NCBI RefSeq assembly: GCF_000686805.1
Contig: NZ_KK366021.1
Coordinates: 1 to 36,842 of the forward strand
Length of the DNA: 36,842 nt
Source of the DNA: Bacillus sp. UNC41MFS5
GTDB taxonomy: Bacteria > Bacillota > Bacilli > Bacillales_B > DSM-18226
Direction of reading: 5' to 3'
Shown: in pieces, positions 32,015 to 36,842 of the stretch
Layout of the letters: each line of letters begins with the position of its first letter
Position numbering within the stretch: the first letter of the stretch is position 1
The notes under the pieces: model-generated
What the model saw: the letters and a program-made list of their open reading frames with translations, nothing else
The model's database searches: none
Told to the model about the DNA's origin: nothing
Translations under genes and position numbers: made by a program

Positions 32015-33631
32015 TTATTTTGTCGCTCTATCGTATCCTGCTTGTTTGATTTTTATCCAATCTTGTAACCCTAAGCGGTCTAATTCTTTCACATATCCAT
32101 CCCATTCTTTTTCCACTTTGCCATTTTGAATCCATTCCGCACGTTTTCTCATCACAAATGCAAACATATCTGTTTCAATGGTAGTAAGCTTATCACTATC
32201 TTCAAGAGAGAAAAATACTCTTGGATAAATATTTTCGGCAGTCATATATGGAACCATAACATCCTTCATTAGTCCTAATCTCCAGGCCGCGTCATCTGGT
32301 TTGGTGGTAACTTTTCCGTAATACTCATCTAAAATCGCTAACGGACCGCCGACATTTGTTTTTTGCCTTAATTCTACTGGTGCAGCACCTTCTAATGGTA
32401 AATGTTTTAGCATTCCTGCCGCTTCATCCAATTCAAAGATGTTTTGCTGTGTTTTATCACCATATGTTCCCCAGTTGTTTTGTACTGATTGTTTTGGTTC
32501 ATATAATTGATCAATCCATTTTGCCGTTAATTCAATATTTTTATCAGCACTTGTAATAACCATTCGACCTCGATCAAAGCCCATTCCATTGGTTCTAGCT
32601 ACATTCACATGACCATCAGGACCAGCCAGTGGCTTCATTAAGTCATACTTGTCATTCATTCCGGTAATATTAGCTTTATCCCAAGTGAAATATAAACCAT
32701 AACGATTATCTTTACCCTTTGCTAGATACGTATTCCAATCTTGTTCAAACGCTTCCACATCAACGAGGCCTTCTTTATATAACTCATTGAGGAATTTAAT
32801 CCCTTCTTTATAGCCTTTGTCTGAGGCAGTAAACGTGACTTTCCCATCATTGCTTACAACCGTATGATCCCAGTTTTCCCCAAGGCCAAATGAACCAAAT
32901 AGGAACGCTAAGTCTTCCCCGCCTGCTTGCTTACCAATAAACGACATTGGGATTTCATCTGCTTTTCCATTACCATTTGGATCTTTTGTTTTAAAAGCAA
33001 TCAATACTTGCTTTAATTCTTCAGTTGTTGTCGGCATTTTTAACCCTAATTTATTTAACCATTCGACATTAATCCATGGGAAATCGTCGACGGAGTGAAT
33101 ACTTTCTTTTCCTGAGCCTAACTCCTCAATCCATGGAAAGGAATAAATATGTCCATCCGGAGCCGTCATCATCGCCTTATACTCAGGTGCAGCGTCGAGG
33201 ACCTTTTGTAAGTTAGGCATGTACTTCTCAATTAAATCTTCTACTGGAATAATCGCCCCATCTTTTGCTAGTTTTAATAGATCATGGTCATTAAAACCTG
33301 CATCTAAGATCGCATCCGGTAAATCACCGCTCGCCATTGCCAGGTTCCTTTTTTCAATAAATGCATCTGAGGTGTAGTTTTTCCACTTAATATGAACGCC
33401 AGATTGCTCTTCTAAACGCTTATAAATCAATTTTTTATTAGGGTCAGCCGGCGCTAATGGCGAGCTTTGCGTCATAAAATTCAATGTCACTTTTTCCTTT
33501 AAAGGAAATGAAATATCCTTTAGTTTGTACTCTTTGGATGATGCTGTTTCACTTTTGCTGTTGTTACTGCAACCTGAAACTAGTAAGATCGTAGCAAGTG
33601 AGGCAGCCATAACTTTTTTTACATTTTTCAT
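32015..33631 (-). CDS. Sugar-binding lipoprotein of an LplA-type ABC importer
   Basis: A 538-residue extracytoplasmic binding protein. The signal peptide ends in LVSGC with Cys21 as lipid anchor, then a Ser/Asn/Lys linker. The large size and the segments NFMTQSSPLAP, WKNYTSDAFIEKRNLAMASGDLPDAIL and DPNGNGKADEIPMSF (a calcium-loop-like DxNxNxxxDE) are those of LplA-type proteins that serve oligosaccharide importers paired with LplB/LplC permeases. It is encoded after the two permeases. The cargo is inferred to be sucrose or short fructans from the GH32 enzyme and fructokinase that follow. Confidence 0.9.
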   Translation of the reverse strand: MKNVKKVMAASLATILLVSGCSNNSKSETASSKEYKLKDISFPLKEKVTLNFMTQSSPLAPADPNKKLIYKRLEEQSGVHIKWKNYTSDAFIEKRNLAMASGDLPDAILDAGFNDHDLLKLAKDGAIIPVEDLIEKYMPNLQKVLDAAPEYKAMMTAPDGHIYSFPWIEELGSGKESIHSVDDFPWINVEWLNKLGLKMPTTTEELKQVLIAFKTKDPNGNGKADEIPMSFIGKQAGGEDLAFLFGSFGLGENWDHTVVSNDGKVTFTASDKGYKEGIKFLNELYKEGLVDVEAFEQDWNTYLAKGKDNRYGLYFTWDKANITGMNDKYDLMKPLAGPDGHVNVARTNGMGFDRGRMVITSADKNIELTAKWIDQLYEPKQSVQNNWGTYGDKTQQNIFELDEAAGMLKHLPLEGAAPVELRQKTNVGGPLAILDEYYGKVTTKPDDAAWRLGLMKDVMVPYMTAENIYPRVFFSLEDSDKLTTIETDMFAFVMRKRAEWIQNGKVEKEWDGYVKELDRLGLQDWIKIKQAGYDRATK

Positions 33632-33692
33632 ATACTTATCCTCCTAAAAGTTGTGTGTAAGCATTTACAAGTAAATCTATTAAATTGGCTCA

Positions 33693-34574
33693 TTATTTCA
33701 ATGAGCCCACCATTACACCTTTTTCAAAATATTTTTGGAAGAATGGATACATGACCATTAACGGCAGACTAGAAATGACAATCGATGAGTATTTAATCAT
33801 TTCTGAGAGCTTTTTAAGTTCAGCCATTGCCTGCTGATCACTAATCATTCCTGGACCCGCTTGATTTTGGATTAATATCGATCTCAAAACTAATTGTAAT
33901 GGGTGTAAATTTGGATCTTCGAGATATATCATTGCATCAAAATATGAGTTCCATTGTCCAACAAATGCATACATTGCCAAAACGAAGATGATTGGTTTTG
34001 AAAGCGGCAAAACGATTTTAAAGAAAATTAATAGATCGGTTGCTCCATCAACCTTTGCTGCTTCATGCAATTCATATGGAATACCTTTGAAATACGTCCT
34101 TGCCAGGATAATATTCCAAACATTCACCGCGCCTGGTAATAAGATCGCCCATGGTGTGTTTAACATTCCTAGGTCTTTTACAACCAGGTAAGTGGGGATA
34201 AGCCCGCCACCGAAGAACATGGTAATCATAAATAGTGTCATGAAGAAGTTTTTCCCGACAAAACCATTTACCGATAACGGGTAAGCTGCGAAAATACAAA
34301 CCACAACAGTGACAATCGCAAATCCTACCGAGTAAAGAATAGAATTGATAAAGCCTCGCACCATTGCATCATTGGATAAAATCAGCTGATACCCTTTAAA
34401 ACTCCATTCTGAAAAATTGAATGAAATCCCTTTATTTAATAGAACAGTTGGATCCATGAATGAGGCTAGGACGACATAAACCAAGGGCACTAACACGACT
34501 AATACAGCGATGCATAGAAAGATGTTATTAAAGCCTAATATGATTCGGTCTATGCGGGTGTGCTTAATATTCAT
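33693..34574 (-). CDS. ABC sugar transporter permease, LplC/YtcP type
   Basis: A 293-residue protein with six membrane helices and the EAA loop ELHEAAKVDGATDLLIFF (near 185-205). It carries the LplC-type stretches FGGGLIPTYLVVKDLGMLNT and the ending KYFEKGVMVGSLK. It is the second gene of the minus-strand importer operon, 18 bases after the first permease and 61 before the binding protein. The ATG at 34574 has a GGAG site. No ATPase gene accompanies it, so an MsmX-type shared ATPase is expected. Confidence 0.92.
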   Translation of the reverse strand: MNIKHTRIDRIILGFNNIFLCIAVLVVLVPLVYVVLASFMDPTVLLNKGISFNFSEWSFKGYQLILSNDAMVRGFINSILYSVGFAIVTVVVCIFAAYPLSVNGFVGKNFFMTLFMITMFFGGGLIPTYLVVKDLGMLNTPWAILLPGAVNVWNIILARTYFKGIPYELHEAAKVDGATDLLIFFKIVLPLSKPIIFVLAMYAFVGQWNSYFDAMIYLEDPNLHPLQLVLRSILIQNQAGPGMISDQQAMAELKKLSEMIKYSSIVISSLPLMVMYPFFQKYFEKGVMVGSLK

Positions 34575-34592
34575 ATCAAGACTCCTTTTCAG

Positions 34593-35570
34593 TTAATATA
34601 AACCTTCTCCTTCGTTTAATTTCTTCACGATTTTATTTACAACAAATAATAGAATGACGTTTATGACTGAATTAAATAGGCCAACCGCTGTTGAATAAGC
34701 ATAATCACCTGACTGCAACCCTACCTTATATACATAAGTAGGAAGGATTTCTGATGAAGGTAAATTCATTGAGGTTTGCATTAAATATGCCTTTTCAAAG
34801 CCAATCGACATAATCCCTCCCGCTGCCAATATAAAAGTCACGGCCATTAATGGCTTCAGTGTCGGTAGATCGATATGAATCATTCTTTGCAGAATATTTG
34901 CACCATCAATGGTTGCTGCGTTGTGCAATTCAGGGTCCACATTGGCTAAAGCGGCAACGTAGATAATCGATGACCAGCCTGCAGCCTGCCAAATGCCAGA
35001 GATGATATAGATTGACCGGAAATAATCTGGATTTGACATGAACATTAGTGGTTTTCCAGTTATGAAACTAACAAGTTGATTGATGGGACCTGTTGGTGAT
35101 AGGAAAATGAACACCATACCCACGATTACTACTACCGAAATAAAGTTTGGTGCATAGAGCACAAGTTGAATATTCTTTTTAACAGCCGCCCTGCGTAGTT
35201 GATTAAGCATTAACGCAAGGATGATTGGTACTGGAAATCCTATGATTAGTCCAAAAAAGCTAAGTTTAAGCGTATTCATAAAAATGTCTGCAAAATTTGC
35301 TGAAGATAAGAATTTGGTGAAATTTTCTACTCCCACCCAATCGCTTCCTAATATCCCTTTAATCGTACTAAAATCTTTAAAGGCAATGACGGCTCCATAC
35401 ATAGGGATGTATTTAAAAATGATAGTTAGAATAACAGCTGGTGCAATAAGCAAATAAAGATGGTAGTTTTTGATGATATAGTTGATATTGCTTTTCAATT
35501 TCGATACTGCTTTCTTTTCGGATGTGATTTTTAAAGCGGTTTCCTTTTGGGTATTTACTAATTCTTGCAA
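34593..35570 (-). CDS. ABC sugar transporter permease, LplB/YtrP type
   Basis: A 325-residue protein. About 30 cytoplasmic residues precede six membrane helices; the first is followed by KYIPMYGAVIAFKDFS, the signature of LplB-type permeases, and the EAA loop is ELHNAATIDGANILQRM. The start codon is TTG at 35570 with a perfect AGGAGG eight bases upstream. It is first in the order permease, permease, binding protein, GH32. A near-perfect cre site lies about 110 bases upstream, so the operon is probably under CcpA control. No dedicated regulator gene is inside the window. Confidence 0.9.
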   Translation of the reverse strand: MQELVNTQKETALKITSEKKAVSKLKSNINYIIKNYHLYLLIAPAVILTIIFKYIPMYGAVIAFKDFSTIKGILGSDWVGVENFTKFLSSANFADIFMNTLKLSFFGLIIGFPVPIILALMLNQLRRAAVKKNIQLVLYAPNFISVVVIVGMVFIFLSPTGPINQLVSFITGKPLMFMSNPDYFRSIYIISGIWQAAGWSSIIYVAALANVDPELHNAATIDGANILQRMIHIDLPTLKPLMAVTFILAAGGIMSIGFEKAYLMQTSMNLPSSEILPTYVYKVGLQSGDYAYSTAVGLFNSVINVILLFVVNKIVKKLNEGEGLY

Positions 35571-35678
35571 GCTTTCAACCTCCTATCCATATTGGTTTAT
35601 CTGGTTCTAACTTTAACAAATTTGAAATGGGGAAGAGTTTAATATCTTTGGAAAAGGAGGTTTAATATTTTCGGTAAT

Positions 35679-35692
35679 TGAAAACGATTGCA
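35679..35692. promoter_or_regulatory. cre site (CcpA) upstream of the sucrose/fructan importer operon
   Basis: TGAAAACGATTGCA matches TGWAAnCGnTnWCA at 13 of 14 positions with the central CG intact, and equals the amylopullulanase cre except for the last base. It lies in the 35571-35790 gap between the importer operon and the divergent NERD gene; no clear -35/-10 pair could be assigned on the minus strand. Confidence 0.65.
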
Positions 35693-35790
35693 TTAGTTCT
35701 GAGGAAAAGTTAACAAAGTATTCACGCATTTCGACTGTTAATTTTTGTATGATGAATATGGAGTTTTGAAAATGAGAGAGGATGTGGGAG

Positions 35791-36696
35791 ATGCCTTTTA
35801 AAGCCCGAACAGTACCAGTTGATTTAATCAAACTACGAATTTTACACAACCGAATGAATCTATCACGCGAGGAGAAACGGTATTATTTATACCAAGAAAA
35901 AGGCTATGCGGGTGAAGTTCAGTTTGATTTGTTAACAGAGAAGATTCAGAGTGAGTGTTATATTTTAAATGATTTGGTGCTGAAGATTAATGACACAACA
36001 TTCCAACTAGATACCACGATCATTTTTCAAAAGACACTTAGACTTTTTGATGTAAAAAATTCCGAAGGCGATTATTGTTTTCGCAACGGCGTCTTTGAAA
36101 CGCTCGCTGAAAAGGAAATTAAGAATCCGCTCTATCAGTTGAAGCGCAGCACATCCTTATTCCGCCAATTACTCCAAAAGCACGGATATAATGTATCTAT
36201 TGAGGGAAAGGTTGTTTTTATTAACCCCCGGTTTACCTTATACCAAGCTCCTCTTAACGAACCTATCATTTATCCAACGCAGTTAGACACCTTACTGGAA
36301 GAATTAAATGCAACTCCGTCGAAATTAACCAGCCAGAATAAGCAGCTAGCTGAAAAACTAGTTTCGTTACATGAAAGGGACTCCTCATTTATTAAGGTAC
36401 CTCCATATGACTATGAGCAACCGAAGAAGGGGATTACTTGCAGAGATTGTGGTTCGTTTATGATTACTGTCTTGGGAAAGAATGTTGTGTGTAATGATTG
36501 TGGATGCAAAGAGATAGTTGAATCTGCTGTTTTACGTAATGTGAATGAAATTAAAATCCTTTTTCCTAATCTGAAAATAACGACCAAGGTTGTGCACGAA
36601 TGGTGTATGGTGGTTAAGTCTAAGAAAAGAATAAGCAGAATTCTAGAGAGAAATTTTAAGACGGTAGGGGTACGTAATTGGACTTATTATGAGTAA
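35791..36696 (+). CDS. NERD (nuclease-related) domain protein with C-terminal zinc ribbon
   Basis: About 301 residues. The N-terminal half fits the NERD domain, a restriction-endonuclease-like fold: KGYAGEVQFDLL, CYILNDLVL, FQLDTTIIFQKTLRLFDVKNSEG, where the Asp of LDTTII and the Asp/Lys of DVK stand for the PD-(D/E)XK residues. The C-terminal part has a zinc ribbon (CRDCG, then CNDCGC about 20 residues on) and a helical end. Cellular role unknown; such proteins are frequent single genes in Bacillus. The ATG at 35782 abuts the GAGAGAGG site, so the ATG at 35791 with nine-base spacing is preferred. It is unrelated to the sugar genes. Confidence 0.8.
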   Translation: MPFKARTVPVDLIKLRILHNRMNLSREEKRYYLYQEKGYAGEVQFDLLTEKIQSECYILNDLVLKINDTTFQLDTTIIFQKTLRLFDVKNSEGDYCFRNGVFETLAEKEIKNPLYQLKRSTSLFRQLLQKHGYNVSIEGKVVFINPRFTLYQAPLNEPIIYPTQLDTLLEELNATPSKLTSQNKQLAEKLVSLHERDSSFIKVPPYDYEQPKKGITCRDCGSFMITVLGKNVVCNDCGCKEIVESAVLRNVNEIKILFPNLKITTKVVHEWCMVVKSKKRISRILERNFKTVGVRNWTYYE

Positions 36697-36714
36697 TCCT
36701 AGGAATCTCTGTGA

Positions 36715-36842
36715 AAGATATTTTTCCTGGTTCTCTATGTAGTTTTGTCCATCGGGCCCTTTGCGATAGACATTTCGCCTGTTCCCTTGGGCCGTTTTGT
36801 CCATTGGATCCCTTCCGATGGACATTTTACCTGTTCTCTTGT
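36715..36842. repeat. 52-bp tandem repeat with internal hairpins, running off the window
   Basis: A full unit at 36742-36793, a second at 36794-36842 (cut by the window edge) and a diverged half unit before them from about 36715. Each begins GTTTTGTCCAT and contains GTCCATCG...CGATAGAC or GTCCATTGG...CCGATGGAC, so each can form a hairpin. The minus strand is open through it (MDKTAQGNRRNVYRKGPDGQN), probably by chance. No gene is supported here. Confidence 0.75.

Noticed and set aside
36643..36825. Minus-strand 60-codon open frame over the tandem repeat
   Set aside because: It is a repeat translated in one frame, overlaps the end of the NERD gene, and has no supporting start signal.

Overview
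The window looks like chromosomal DNA of a low-GC member of the Bacillaceae, in the Bacillus/Neobacillus range. The reasons are strong AGGAGG-type ribosome sites, mixed ATG/GTG/TTG starts, lipoprotein-anchored ABC binding proteins without a local ATPase (the MsmX style), catabolite-repression (cre) boxes, a GC-rich dispersed repeat, and a short protein that resembles a Bacillus spore-coat protein. Genus is an inference; no rRNA or other marker gene is present.

Left part (1-5190): the 3' end of adenine deaminase, a bile acid:sodium symporter-family carrier, an EamA exporter, a membrane-anchored DUF4097 beta-repeat protein and a small Tyr/Pro-rich protein with a sporulation-type promoter. These are unrelated housekeeping or accessory genes, most of them followed by clear terminators.

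Centre-left (5195-13610, minus strand): a raffinose/melibiose-type system. A LacI regulator, a binding protein, two permeases and an alpha-galactosidase follow the gene order of the B. subtilis mel operon, but the alpha-galactosidase is GH36. A cytosolic GH32 sucrase and a tiny SemiSWEET sugar facilitator come next, behind a terminator-like hairpin. Together they would import raffinose-family oligosaccharides, remove galactose and split the remaining sucrose. The promoter has an operator just after +1, a cre-like site in its spacer, and a second operator 106 bp away.

Middle (13619-21912): a 5'-truncated alpha-glucosidase remnant, a secreted glycerophosphodiesterase, then a minus-strand cluster of Gfo/Idh/MocA oxidoreductase, ThuA-like protein, second Gfo/Idh/MocA oxidoreductase, xylose-isomerase-like TIM barrel and intact GH13 alpha-glucosidase, with a divergent AraC regulator. 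This set fits a 3-keto-glycoside route for a disaccharide or glucoside and is the most promising less-described system here.

Right part (21977-36842): a MalR-type repressor divergent from a 1474-residue secreted amylopullulanase-like enzyme, with overlapping cre and MalR-type operators downstream of a good promoter. Next is a sucrose/fructan locus on the minus strand: two LplB/LplC-type permeases, a lipoprotein binding protein, a second GH32 enzyme, fructokinase (cut off from its neighbour by a terminator and a GC-rich 133-bp repeat) and a third Gfo/Idh oxidoreductase carrying a clear one-base frameshift. The window ends with a NERD-domain zinc-ribbon protein and a 52-bp tandem repeat that runs off the edge.

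Overall this is a plant-carbohydrate utilisation region (starch, raffinose family, sucrose/fructan, unusual glucosides). All identifications are from reading the sequence; no database search was possible.
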